Shown piece after piece: positions 1-11,739 of a stretch of DNA of 64,000 bases; positions within the stretch are counted from its first letter, which is position 1, and every line of letters begins with the position of its first letter. The notes beneath the pieces are model-generated. The model was given only the letters and a program-made list of their open reading frames with translations, was not told the origin of the DNA and did not search any database. This stretch comes from Oasisia sp. SBJ-2009. Taxonomy: Eukaryota > Annelida > Polychaeta > Sabellida > Siboglinidae. Made by a program: the position numbers and the translations under genes. The stretch lies in NCBI GenBank assembly GCA_964017155.1, contig OZ024862.1, positions 34,141,191 to 34,205,190 of the forward strand, written 5' to 3'.

Positions 1-755
1 GGATGGCCGGACCGCGTACGTACGGTCAAATGGCGGGAGGGAGGGAGGGCGGGGGACGGAGATGGAAGGGGAGGGGGAGGGGGATGTAGGGATGGAGGGA
101 GGGAGGGAGGGGGTGGAGGGATGGAAGGATGGAGGGATGGAGGGATGGAGGGATGGAGGGATGGAGGGATGGAGGGGTGGACGTAAGGTCGAAAGGACAA
201 ACGGATCGATGGACGGACGGACGGACGGACGGCTGCCTGAGTGAGTGAGTGAGTGAATGAGTGAATGAGTGAATGAGTGAATGAGTGAGTGAGTGAGTGA
301 GTGAGTGAGTGAGTGAATGAGTGAATGAGTGAATGAGTGAATGAGTGATTGGGTGGGTGGGTGGGTTAGTGAGCGAGCGAGCGAGCGAGCGAGCGACTGA
401 CTGACTGACTGACTGACTGACTGATGAATGGATGGACAGGCGGGAGGGAAGTAGGGAGGGTGGACGGGAGGGCGGACGGGCGGGTGGACGGGCGAACAGG
501 TGGATAGGTGGAGGTAGCGGTATGCCGTTGAAGACACGGAGTGCAGTCGAAGACACGGAGTGCAGTCGAAGACACAGAGTGCAGTTCAAGACACCCACTA
601 TCCACCCACCCACCGTTCTGCACACCATCCACCCAACCACGCCACCCCATCCACGTGTGGATGCACGGACCGACGTACGTACGGTCAAATTGTGCGGACG
701 GACGGGGGACGGACGGACGGACGGACGGCTGAGTGAGTTAATTAGAGTGAGTTAA

Positions 756-788
<33 letters not shown>

Positions 789-1195
789 GGATGAGTAAGT
801 ACTGAGTGAGTGCGTGACTGACTGCGTGACTGACTGCGTGACATACTGCCTGCGTGACTGACTGCGTGACTGACTGCGTGACTGACTGACTGACTGCCTG
901 GGTGATGAACGGATAGACGGATAGACTGGCAGGCGGGGGAGGGAGGACGGGTGTAACGCGGGTGGCGGGCGAGCAGCCGGAAGGGCGGAGGAAGCGGTGT
1001 GCCGTTGAAGACACGAGACTGGCTGTCTGTTTGTCTGTCTGGTTGGCTGGCTGACTGTGTGAGTGCTTCCGTGCATGCGTGCGTGCGTGCGTGCGTGCAT
1101 GCGTACGTGCGTGATCGAGTGAATGAGTGAATGAGTGAGTTAGTGAGAACTAACTGAATGAGTGACTGCATGACTGACGGAGTGACGGACGGAAG
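1..1195. repeat. Tetranucleotide-derived simple-sequence block
   Basis: The block is built almost wholly from drifting 4-bp units: GGAT/GGAG, GGAC, GAGT/GAAT, GAGC, GACT, GTTA and GTGC runs. Two diverged halves share landmarks. TACGTACGGTCAAA occurs near 16-29 and again near 676-689, and CCGTTGAAGACACG occurs near 524 and 1002. A 21-bp unit (around GAAGACACGGAGTGCAGTC) is repeated three times at 529-592. Open frames on both strands here are repeat artefacts. No gene is seen. Confidence 0.9.
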
Positions 1196-2131
1196 GGTAT
1201 AATTGATGAAGTATTGCCCCAGACCACCCCTGCTCGCAATCGAAGCCATATAAACGTAATTTGGTTTGGAGGAGGCGTGTCCTGACGCTAGCGCTACCTC
1301 TTTAGGGGAATTACTTAATGCTACTATAGTATTGGCATATATTGCTAAATTTATCCCGTGGCTTAATCGCTTTCCTTTTCCCCTATTCCTTCTTTCCTTC
1401 CTACCTTAACCTTACTTCCTTCTTTTCTTACGTTCTTATAGTTATCAGTTATCGTTTTTACCCCTAGGGCTAGAGCCTACTATTCCAAATAGAACATTTT
1501 AGAAATTATTAATGCTAAGCCTAAGGTTATTAATTTTGATAATGTAAATGTTTTCGTGTATTGGAAATATTCTCCAGAGTTGAAGATAACTTGGCTTTCA
1601 GTATATTTACACACAACTCTCTTGCTAACCGGCTGCTTTGTCGTTTGTGCCCTACCCACTGTTCCAGGTGGAACGCCGAAGATAAATTGATAGAACAGTT
1701 AAATAAATAGTTAATCATAATATAGGTTGAACTTATCTGTTAGATGTTCGTGCAACTTCTTGTAAATGTTCTCCGTGTATGGCTTGATTCTCCGTCTCGA
1801 TGGCGAACGATTAGCTTGAAAGGTTGTCTTCGCCTGCTCTGCCGTTCACGAGCGCTGTTTGTGACGTAATTCCTTCGCAGTCACGTGACTGGATCACTAG
1901 GCAGTAATCACTGTAATGTTTACAAGCACAGAGTAGCACAATTGCAAACGATGAGAGCTATATTTTTAATATTGGTACTATTTTCCATGGCGAGTTGAAT
2001 TTCTCCTCGCTAAGAGTAACATAGTTTCAGGAAGCAGGCTATAGCCCGGGAATACGAAACGACAACAGCGTCGACTAGAAAGTGTATTACGTCATCCGGA
2101 ACGTGCGCCATATTGTTGGGGTTCACTCAAC
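1196..2131. other. Intergenic stretch without recognised gene
   Basis: This is ordinary AT-rich sequence. A 14-bp palindrome with an E-box (CAGTCACGTGACTG) lies near 1879-1892. I recognise no coding, RNA or mobile sequence. Confidence 0.6.
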
Positions 2132-2196
2132 AGGCAGATTTGGAAACAGCATGCTGAGGCCTTTGTCCAACCACTGGACACTACGGCTGCACAAGA

Positions 2197-2200
<4 letters not shown>
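2132..2200 (+). mobile_element. 3'-terminal fragment of an RTE-like non-LTR retrotransposon
   Basis: About 65 bp match, with few differences, the sequence at 11631-11700 that directly follows the reverse transcriptase relic. Both share the core AGCATGCTGAGGCCTT and both end in ATGATG repeats. This copy is therefore a severely 5'-truncated insertion of the same element. Its ATGATG tail runs directly into the microsatellite that follows. Confidence 0.7.
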
Positions 2201-2445
<245 letters not shown>

Positions 2446-2724
2446 ATAGAACAGTTCTTGTCCGCATGCAAATATATACTTCATCAAATAAACATGACAA
2501 CCAACCTTCCGGGAGTGTTAATCTTGTATTGGGTTGGCTCGTCTCGGAGGAGCCACCCAAAGTATGATTGAGTACAACTTCTCTTTTACGAAAATACAAT
2601 GACATCATGTGACAAACTAAGATTGCCGGAATTTCACACGCAAATCAACTTGCATTTGGTATTCATAAAAAGTTCTGCTCTGCGAATAGGCTCGTCTATT
2701 CTCAATTAGCGTAACTATCCAGAC

Positions 2725-2813
2725 TACGCGATGAGGCGCCACCATTTGTCAGATCTTGGCCATTGGTCGCCAGGTGGCAATAAAGATCCTTTTCCGGTTC
2801 AACTTCAAAATGG
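2725..2813 (+). promoter_or_regulatory. Probable SSR3 proximal promoter / 5' leader
   Basis: The 85 bp before the SSR3 ATG contain an inverted CCAAT element (ATTGG, near 2762), a pyrimidine-rich CTTTTCCGG stretch resembling an ETS or TOP-like start (near 2789), and an AAAATGGC context at the start codon resembling a YY1 site. No TATA box is evident. The transcription start cannot be fixed from sequence. Confidence 0.35.
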
Positions 2814-2939
2814 CTGGTGGTAGCAAGAAATTAACGAAGAAAGAAGAGCTTCTTCTTCAAGATTTTAGTAGAAATGTCAGCACTAAGTCATCGGCTTTAT
2901 TCTATGGAAACGCCTTCATAGTATCTGCCATTCCCATAT
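2810..2939 (+). CDS. SSR3: SSR3 exon 1
   Basis: The ATG has an A at -3. It encodes the cytosolic N-terminus and first hydrophobic segment (residues 1-43) and ends one base into the next codon at a GTAAGT donor. Confidence 0.95.
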
Positions 2940-5900
2940 GTAAGTTTTATTCAGTCATAGCCGTCACAGTGTGCTGCTTCGTGTATATGCCCAGCTGGCG
3001 TCAGACTCGGTCAGCGGCTCGCATGTTTATCAATTGCCAACGTGGCACAGTCGGCTGTGATACTTGATTCAGGCTGTATTTTTTCGTATAAGTTTAAATT
3101 CAAACCTACCCAACATCATACGATAACACATTCGGCACGTATTTAATCGTTCTCAATTAGTTATGTATAGTGGAGGATTTGTGTAAACTAAAAGACAGTT
3201 TTAACTAGTACTACAGGCTAGCACTAAGAGAAGCGAATGTCTTGGCACAAGACCTGTTTAGTCCACATCCGAACAATCCATTTTAGAAGTTGGAGAAACA
3301 CTACTTTAGTGGGCCGGATTAGTCATTTGTGTCCCCAGTCAGCACGGTGCAATCAGGTCTGTGGTTGGGCTGAAACAGCCTCTCTCATTTCTGTAGTTAA
3401 ATCTGACATGCAATGTGTGTATTTTGCAGACTTATAACTATTTCAAATAATTTCTTATGTATATTCTAACAAAGAAATAGGAGTATTTGTTCTTGATGAA
3501 CTTGCAACTAAATCAAGGAAATTGCTAACTTGCAACTAAATTAACTTGTGTATTTTCCTGGTGAAACCAACCATTACTGAATAAGAGCAGTTTTTTATTC
3601 ATTGGTGTAATGTTTACTTTCATCTGCATAATAATCTAGGGAGCTTATCACACTGACACCTATCCCAGATTACTAGAAGCCATCAAACAATTGTCTTGTT
3701 TTTAGAATAACAAGTAAACACCCTAAGGCCCTTGAGAAATCATTACAATGTAGTTGTGGAATGTAGAGTAACACCTCCACCATTGAAAGTGTGATCACAT
3801 ATTAGTTATATTATATCTATTCAAATGACATCTAAACAATTAGCTACTGTTTACTACATAAATATTTTGAGCACATGCATTGTACTTAAACCATGTGCTC
3901 CATTATGATGTTTGTTTACCTAGGCACTCTGATGCTTTTCAACATACAAACAAACTTCATACATACAAGCAAACCAGGTAGAATTGCATGTTCAAACAAA
4001 TAAGGCTGTAGTAAGACAGCGTAGTCTAAACAACCTGTAAATGCAACAGCCAGAATCAAACGCAGCTACTTTAATAATTGTTCATGGGCTGGAACTATAG
4101 TTCTGCATAAATGCAGTATTTCAATAGTGATGCACTATAAGGTATTATGGAGGATCCACAGCATGGATCCGTGTATTTGGGATGGCTCCATCATCCACAC
4201 AAGTCAGTGATCATCTGCTTAATCTGTTTCAGGGCTGTTCTGGAGGATTCATCAAATGGATCCCTACCAGTCGATGATCCTCTTTGGAATAGTGACTCTT
4301 GTGTGCACCTATCTCATCGCATACGCCTACAAAAATGTCAAGTTCCTTCTGAAGCACAAGTAAGTATCTCTTCATTCCGGCCACCCACTAAATCGATGGT
4401 ACAATATGTTACCATCTCACCGTTATTTTTAGCTGAGACAGTGGTTCTCGGCATTCCCTATTCAAAACAACCTCAATACAACATTGTCAAAATATCATCA
4501 CTTAATAATAAAATAAAATTTCATTATGTGATTGTAAAACTATGTATCTCTTCTTTTCATAGGATTGCCCTCAAGCGCAGTGAAGCTGTCACCCGCGAAG
4601 TGATGCGCAAAGTAGCTGATGACAAGAAGATGGCAAAACAGGAGAAGGACGAAAGGTGAGGAGAGGCCAGAGACAGGCAGAATGGATTTGTTTGTTTGAG
4701 TTAAAACGGTGTCCTGTTAGTGGGTAAGACAGCATGTAGGGGAGGTTTGGTATGTTTGGTGAACGTTAACTAATCAGGGATCACCTCATAATGTTGACGT
4801 CTGGCAAAATTATTTTCTACTGACACCCCAGTCTTTAAAAAAAATTGTATGTCAACATTGATATGTTGATATAAATATATTATTAGTAATTATCTGAAGC
4901 ATGCTAAGTTGATGTCCAGTTCCAGACAAAACTGCCTCTGAGCGCCACTCTACAAAATGAAAGTTATTTCAACTTTCAGAGAATTTCCCTCCCTAAGACC
5001 CCAACGGCACATACAGCAAATTGTGTGAGAACGGAAAAGCATAAGACCTAAAGAATCGAGTCGAAAAATATTAACATATTGCATATATGTTACCGAATTT
5101 TGATTCCTAGGAGTTAATTACCCGATTGGTGTATTTAAACATTAGTCTGTGACATAGCTAATGTTCTATTTGGAGTTGACGTTATTTGAGAGGGACAGAT
5201 TGCCAGGATATGTGAATATCTGGTCATCTGCTTGTGGAACATGAAATCAGTGTTGTTTCTGTGTTTGTCACAGAATTCTATGGAAGAAGAACGAGGTAGC
5301 TGACTACGAGGCGACAACTTTCTCGATATTCTACAACAACGCCCTCTTCCTGCTGTTCATCGTACTGATGTCGTTCTACATCCTGCGGTCATTGTCGCCT
5401 GCAGTGTATCCTTCCTGGCCTCTATAGGCTTATGTCACTGACAACACACTGTCTTATACTTGTACAGCTCCTCTAAAACTTACAGAAACTAACACAATGG
5501 CAGTATTTTTAACTTGCCGTGTTGTTCTCTTAACAGGGACCAGCCTTCCACTTATTTAGCGGTTTTGTCGTTATAACACCTAGATGGCACCCACGAAATA
5601 CAACCAGCGACCTGCTGTTTAGATCATTCCAACTCTGTAGATGGACAGTGTGCGATCAAAACACAAAATAACAGGACATTAGTACATTCAAATGGTTTGC
5701 TATATTACGATAATACGTTTTGCGTATGTTCGAGTAATTTGTATGTCTGTACATCCATAAACATGTTAGATAATTAATATTGTGATGTGGTGTTCTGTAT
5801 GAAAGTTAGGAGTCTGACCAGGTGTCAGTATAAAGTGACCACCCCTCATGGTAAATGTATGTTACAGTGGTCACGTACCTGGGGTAAGTGGGGTCTACTG

Positions 5901-6042
5901 TAGACATAAATTATCACACTGCAGCTTGTGTTGATGTCAATGTGTTCCACGTTTCACCTTGACTTGTTTGTGCAGTAACTACACAGCATCCATGGCTACG
6001 GCGGGCGGTCTCCTGGCTCTCTTCTCCACCAGTTCCAAGTAG
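2810..6042 (+). CDS. SSR3: Translocon-associated protein subunit gamma (TRAP-gamma), 5 exons
   Basis: The coding exons are 2810-2939, 4233-4359, 4563-4655, 5274-5405 and 5976-6042, totalling 549 nt and 182 aa; the human protein is 185 aa. All four introns are GT-AG and phases agree throughout. The product is recognised by its family signatures: LLLQDFSRN and [17 protein letters not shown] in exon 1, [14 protein letters not shown] in exon 2, [19 protein letters not shown] across exons 3/4, and a short terminal helix ending in a serine-rich tail and lysine. Four hydrophobic segments are visible, at about residues 27-46, 56-77, 128-149 and 163-178, as known for this subunit. In the family it is a four-pass ER membrane protein of the TRAP complex, which sits beside the Sec61 translocon and helps insertion of some secretory proteins. 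There is no cleavable signal peptide. Nothing looks broken. Confidence 0.97.
4233..4359 (+). CDS. SSR3: SSR3 exon 2
   Basis: It begins after TGTTTCAG and completes a tryptophan codon. It encodes the loop and second membrane segment ending in the conserved VKFLLKHK motif, then a GTAAGT donor. The longer open frame at this place belongs to another frame and is not the product. Confidence 0.95.
4563..4655 (+). CDS. SSR3: SSR3 exon 3
   Basis: It encodes the charged cytosolic loop (residues 86-116), rich in lysine and arginine and ending in the conserved KEKDER. It is followed by a GTGAGG donor. Confidence 0.95.
5274..5405 (+). CDS. SSR3: SSR3 exon 4
   Basis: It encodes [19 protein letters not shown], the most conserved stretch of the family, then the third membrane segment. 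The donor is GTATCC, which is weak, but it is the only one that keeps the frame. Confidence 0.93.
5976..6042 (+). CDS. SSR3: SSR3 exon 5 (terminal)
   Basis: It completes a valine codon, then encodes [16 protein letters not shown] and a serine-rich tail ending in lysine and TAG. This aligns with the C-terminus of vertebrate SSR3. Confidence 0.93.
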
Positions 6043-6287
6043 ACGACACTCATTCCGATACAGCACTACTCTAGTGTGACAGGTCACACATGTGTGTCAG
6101 AAGCTATCTAGGGTTTAAGTTTGTATGTTTCTTATTCGCAAAGGCAGCTGCATGTCCGTTACAGTGTCTAATCCTCCACCATAAAATAGGAACGGAGGTA
6201 AGCATGCGGCCTCGTGTGATGTCTAAACGGAACCGTCTGATGAGTTCTACAAACCACAGTAGGAGGAGCACCAACAGATCTTGCTCA

Positions 6288-6293
6288 AATAAA
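6288..6293 (+). terminator. Candidate SSR3 polyadenylation signal AATAAA
   Basis: AATAAA lies 246 bp after the SSR3 stop, a plausible 3' UTR length. A second AATAAA occurs near 6888. Confidence 0.5.
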
Positions 6294-6299
6294 ATGATT

Positions 6300-7920
6300 C
6301 ATTTTACACCTATCGATGTTGTTAAGGCATGTTTGTATCGTTTCCAGTCACAGTTGAATAGTGAATCAGATTCATATACGGGGGTGTAGATCAATTGAGT
6401 TATTTCATCTGTGACCATTTCTCTAATCAAGAACAAGGTAATAACTTGTAGCCACTTTTCTACAATGACACAGCAACCATCCATATTCTACGACCACTTC
6501 CCTGATGGCATTCTCCTTCATTCCACTAACTTATCCAACTGCACAAGATTTTTTATTTGCTGCCGAATTACACATTTCAAACCACATCCAAACATAATCT
6601 GGGCCAGAGTTCCACGGACTTGGGCGGGAGCTATATTTTATGTTTTTCCCAGTAACTGTTCTGCATGCTAAAAGTTTTATTAATATAGCAACTGGTGATG
6701 TTGCCTTTGTTTTACAAACACTGCCTTCATTGAGACAGCGGAAAGATCGTAAGTCAAGTCGTCAAGTGAGTAACCAAAGGTATCATGGGTATGATATGTC
6801 TGGGAATTCAGAAACCAACAAGTTTTCTGCTGTCTCAGGCAATGCCAAAAAAATACACTTTTATTGGGCATGAGGTCTTTTATAATAAAGCATTTTTTCA
6901 AATGATTATATTTGCAGTTTTAGAGATTCTCAAAGTAGCTTCGTAAATGCTCTGACATCATTGGGCTCATCCTCACAAGCTAGAGGTCATTCATATGCTA
7001 CTGTACCCCTGGCCGGTTGTCTCCATAAGGCTGGGAATTGAGTGGAGTCAGACTACAATTATAGCAATTTGACCCATTCATGCCCTAAATATTGCTGTAA
7101 CACAAGCAACATGCGACATTGTAGAATTTGTTTTCTCTGCATGACAATTTTGAATGTCAACAACATGATTTACTGTTTCATAACTGTTTCTGATAACCGT
7201 GTTCAAATGTTAAAACGACTATTAGAATGCAAAACTGAAATGGAACCTGTATCACCATCTTACTGAGTCACCTGCCCACCAATATCTGAAGTATCACGTA
7301 TGTTTAACAGAATCACTCTCCAGCTCGGCAAGGACAGAACATGACTAATTTTCGCGTTCTCGACCATTTCCTATTCGTACTGCAGATCCAGTGAGGTGAC
7401 ACTATAGGGCAGAATGAGATTATCACACAAGACTTGTATGAAACAATTAACACAAGAGGATTCAATAACCATAGTGTGTGTTATATGATTCCCATATTGT
7501 GTACAAACGAAACCAGTTTATGGGGTCTATCAAACAAGCATTTCAGTGAAAAGCTATCATTGACTGTTCAGTGCCAAGTAAGTGTTACCCTTTTCTGACA
7601 GGGTCAAAACTTACCCAGACCTCAGGATACGCATACTCCCCTCCCCGATGGAGAGAAAATAATGATGAAAATTAATACTGATCGATGAAGAATTACAACA
7701 ACCTCCCACACTTCTGGTTCCATCTCCCACAACATGGAAGGATTCGGTGCAACTCGTGCAAAAATCTGGAACTTCTTGCCCTCATCAAAAGAGACGACTT
7801 TGACATTGAGCAAACCGAATTATGAATCTATTATCTCTATAATCTCTATAAATCAGTGTTTGCAAAGCGTCTGCTGATAATTTTTATATTGCTTGTTGAT
7901 TTTGAGATTGACCATCTTTG
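6300..7920. other. Intergenic stretch, nothing recognised
   Basis: This is AT-rich unique-looking sequence. The short open frames of 60-100 codons lack any recognisable family motif, and I do not consider them genes. Confidence 0.6.
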
Positions 7921-7924
7921 TAGA

Positions 7925-8218
7925 GAGCAGTGGCTGAGTGGTAGAGTAACAGAACCCGGTTTGAATCCTATGCTGCAGTATTAAACCTTGGGAAAATTTG
8001 CATGAATGAGTAATTGGCTATATACAGTGGTGGATATGTGTACGAACAGCCTTCGGACATTAATTGTATCACAGCTGGATGCTTCCCAGAGAAGTTGAAA
8101 CAACGTTTGATTGAACATGTAGACCTGTCAGGGAAGTAAAGTGTAAAGCGCTTTGAATGGTCTGAAGGATTGGATACTGCGCTATATAAGAACTAAGAAC
8201 TTACCTTTACTTTTGATG
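7925..8218 (+). mobile_element. tRNA-derived SINE (family A, copy 1)
   Basis: The head resembles a tRNA with pol III boxes: A-box-like GTGGCTGAGTGGTAGAG and B-box GGTTTGAATCC. The body contains CTTGGG, GGCTATATACAGTG, GATGCTTCCCAGAGAAG, a GCGCTTTGAA stretch and a GCGCTATATAAGAA end followed by TTACCTTTA. The same ordered blocks occur at 35158-35457, which shows it is a dispersed repeat rather than a tRNA gene. Confidence 0.85.
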
Positions 8219-8929
8219 ACCTGGCTTGGTTTTCAAGGATTTATACACAACAAAAATTACCTTATCATTTGACCCACTAATGTAGCCTAGGGGTTGACAA
8301 CATTCCCAATTGAGGCTTGCCAAAAATATCTTTATGGTGTTGTTGAAGGTATTTGCCCAAGCTCAGCTTGCTGTTAAAATTATTTGCAGACATTCACAAT
8401 TTTTGAAGCTTCTAGTTGCACCCAGGGGTTTAATCCAAAAGGTCTACGGAAAAAAGGACGCACACACACACACACTACTAACGAATTGGACACGTGCCGC
8501 GAACGGGGTATGGACTGAGAGTTGAGATCGAAGCGCTTGCAAACACTATTGTTTGCCACCATCCAACTAATCAGTGGCGTTGGGGGGGGACGTGGAGCTT
8601 TGACATTGGAAATATGTTTAGTAACGTATTGCTCGATTACACAGCAAACTAATCGCGATGGTACATTTTCGAACACCTCCCCCCCTCGACATGCATGGAT
8701 ACGCAGTGAAGCTAACCATTGTCTCTCAAAGCGGAGACTAAGGTCAACTACAGAGAACAAACGTTAGACTGTTATTCTCAGTCTAGCTTTGACCTCTAAA
8801 ATGCCGGGATGGGGAAACCGATTAATGAGACAGGTAATAGCGAAAGAGTTAATGCCAGCCAAGGAGAACATTTGCAAGAAGTTGAACGAACAAGTTATAC
8901 CTAGCAGATAGGTTGAGTCGATCATATAT

Positions 8930-10213
8930 GGTAACCTGGGGCAAAACGTCCCCTGGGGGGTAATACGGCCCCCCGTCTTATCTGCCAAATGAGTGAACAC
9001 AAACGAACATTGAATAGTGGAACACAATTCTGCCACCTAGCAAATACTCGTACCGAACGCAAAGCCAAGCGCCACCAAAAGTAAATTCACAAAGCTTCTT
9101 TAAAGTTTTGCCCACCCTCTGAATTAATAATCATTCTTTAGTCAAATTGATGCTAACATGTCCACCGTGTGGTGATTAGCCAGCGACTGGTTCTGGTGCA
9201 CTCGCATCTATACACGTTTTCAACGACTTTCATCGAAATGTGAGCGATATTAAAGGATTACATGTGAAGGTGAAAAAAGTCGGCACTGGTGTGTATGGGG
9301 TAAGACGGCCCTGTCAGAATGGGGCAAGACGGCCCCGGGGCCGTCTTGCCCCGCCATGCAGTATGAATATGATATGTAAACGCAGTAAAGCTGTAATGTA
9401 TTTATAGCATACACAATCATTTAAATATATAATTACAAACTATTTGATAATGCAAATTCCAAAGATGATGAGTGTATTCAATGACGAGTGTAATGATAAT
9501 GCAGAATATTGCTTATAATGACAACTGTAATTTTTTGACATAATTTTTAATTAATGATGAGTGGTTTTGATTGATGATTAGGCTGTTGTATCTGCCGCGA
9601 AATATCTGCATGCCATTACTTTAGTATAATAATGTTCAACACTATAATGATTTTAAGGCCAGTGATTATGCAGATGCCAAAGGTGATCGTAGTGTCGAGT
9701 AATACAGACAGGAGCTGATAGGTAGGAAACCGGGATGTTCCGGATGTAAGATCAATAGAGCGGGAGAATTGTAGAATAATATCAGTATTATGTGACCGTG
9801 TCGTGTTGTCGAAGACGCAATAGAAGACGGACATAACACTGATGAGTCTAATTCATGATGAGTGATGCGGATTGGTGATTATTTCTGTTCACGATGAGTG
9901 ATAATAATAGTTGTAGTTAATGACGGTTTAAATAAATAATGAATAAAACACATTGTTTCAATACAACGGTTGTATCAATACAACGGTTAAACCTAATATT
10001 AGAGTAAATAGGCGAGGGGCCGTTTTGTCCCAGGCGAGGGGCAAGACGATTTTATTGCAGTACATTTTAAACTTATTCGATCGTTCAGAGACATGTGACA
10101 TACACAAAGTATACATACCTCAACACTATTACTGCACAATTATGCATCGACAAGTTATGGACACAAAAATACACAACTTTTTCCTTAGGGGGACCGGGCT
10201 GCCCCAAGTTACC
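8930..10213. mobile_element. Candidate non-autonomous DNA element with GGTAAC(C/T)TGGGGCA ends
   Basis: The left end GGTAACCTGGGGCA (8930-8943) is matched in inverted orientation by TGCCCCAAGTTACC (10200-10213). Inside, variants of GGGGCAAGACGGCCCC occur several times: near 8938-8985, 9298-9352, and 10014-10050 with GGGGCCGTTTTGTCCC and GGGGCAAGACG. I see no clear target-site duplication and no transposase, so element boundaries are tentative. Confidence 0.45.
9321..9352. repeat. Perfect 32-bp palindrome
   Basis: GGGGCAAGACGGCCCC is followed immediately by its exact reverse complement. It lies inside the candidate element at 8930-10213 and uses the motif repeated elsewhere in that element. 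Confidence 0.95.
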
Positions 10214-11165
10214 CTACTTGAGGATGTTTACAGGGCAAATAACAAAACAAACTATCAGATATATTGAACAATGTAAATGTCATGTAGGTTTTTTTAAAGA
10301 TTTGTTGAGGATTTTTTTTGGTTGTTTCTAAATTCAATAGCCATTTTACCAATGGTCCTAGAGGTTGTTGTTGTGTGCTGCGTGTATGTATGTACATTGG
10401 GACTTCAATGGGTTGAGACGGGTAGACAACATATGACCTACGAAGGAGTACAAGGCCAGATTTTCAACTCTGCTTTTTGCTCATTATTCGTATACTCCGA
10501 ATTTAACTTAGTTTGTTTCACTGATCTATGTATTTGCGTATTTTCAAGAGAACATTTATCGCGGTGGACAGAGCTCTAAGGCAGACAGTTCGTTGTTATA
10601 GACAGGAGCTCTTACGAATTGTGATCGCCACGGATCCTAGTAGGTTCCCAACAAGTACATATTAAAAAGGGGGAATACCGCTTAAAAGAGTGGCAGTTTT
10701 CTTAAAGACAAGTCGGACTAAATTGCGCAAGCGACAAAATGTTGGCTCAGCAAGCTCACTGAACAAGGCGCACCTCAGAAGAGGGAGAACATTTCGAAAC
10801 ATTTGCTGGTGGTTCGATTGTGCTCAGATGGAAACAAATCACACCTTGCCTATAACTCGCGGGCAGATGGAGAGAGAAAGAAAGGGACAGATGGACGGAG
10901 AGACAGACAGACGGACAGAAAGAGACAGACAGACAGAGAGACAGAGGGAGGGACAGAGACAGAGAGTAGCATAGCGACACCCCAAACACCCTAATTGCCG
11001 GTCGGGTGCGCGTGGTGCTGATGAAAATATTCGCCGCCATAACTTCAATTTTTTTCTAACGCAACATGCATTCCAAAAGTCTCGATGACACATACGTAAC
11101 CAGGCATATTCAAACCAATATACGGGACACGCGAAATTCTAAATATCTAGGAGACACATGGAGAT
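10214..11165. other. Intergenic stretch with a GACA-type simple repeat
   Basis: The only clear structure is a purine-rich GACA/GAGA microsatellite at about 10866-10968. Open frames overlapping it on both strands are repeat-derived. No gene is recognised. Confidence 0.7.
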
Positions 11166-11171
11166 AATATA

Positions 11172-11632
11172 ATATCCCACTCTGCATCGCATTCATCGAC
11201 TACAAGAAAGCATTCGACTCAGTGCAGCACTGACCTCAACCGGCACTGACCTCGCTTCAAGAACAGAGGGTAGAAGATATATACATTGAACTATTGAAGG
11301 AAATCTACACCAACAGCTTGATGACAGTCCACCTACATAAAAAAAGCAACAAGATCAACACTAGGAGAGCTGTACGACAGGGAGATACCACATTGCCCAA
11401 GCTGTTCACGGCAGCATTCGAAAGCGTATTCCGACGACTGACTTGGGAAACCAGAGGCTTGAAGATAGATGACGAATATCTTAGTCAGCTTCGCTTCGCC
11501 GACGACATACACAAATTAGCTGATGAAAGTGACAACCTGAGTCTGAAGATGAACAAGTCGAAGACAAAGGTGATTATGGAAACTGACACACCAATATATG
11601 TCAACAATACTCAGATCGAGAACGCAACATAG
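11172..11632 (+). pseudogene. Broken reverse transcriptase of an RTE-like non-LTR retrotransposon
   Basis: Reading + from about 11177, the translation shows an RT fingers/palm motif IAFIDYKKAFDSV, then a stop at about 11233 with a small local duplication. After that comes a frame with a RRAVRQGDTTLPKLFTAAF-type block and the catalytic FADD motif (in LRFADDI), then the KMNKSKTKV block, ending at a stop at 11630-11632. These are RT domain motifs of the RTE/CR1-type endonuclease-RT elements, and the wording of the QGD and FADD blocks is most like RTE. The 5' part (endonuclease, N-terminal RT) is absent, and the copy is dead. Confidence 0.85.
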
Positions 11633-11712
11633 GCAGATGTGGAAGCAGCATGCTGAGGCCTTCGCCCAACCACGGGACACAATGGCTGCATAATGATGAT
11701 GAATGATGAGGA
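11631..11712 (+). mobile_element. 3' tail of the RTE-like element with ATGATG repeats
   Basis: The sequence after the RT stop matches 2132-2200 and ends in ATGATGATGAATGATGAGG. RTE elements characteristically end in short tandem repeats rather than poly(A). The giant minisatellite begins about 30-50 bp further on. Confidence 0.75.
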
Positions 11713-11739
11713 GACACGTGTTGTTGCCTTCTTCTCGCC

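Noticed and set aside
4147..4659. 170-codon frame over SSR3 exons 2-3
   Set aside because: A different frame from the conserved TRAP-gamma protein, crossing two introns.
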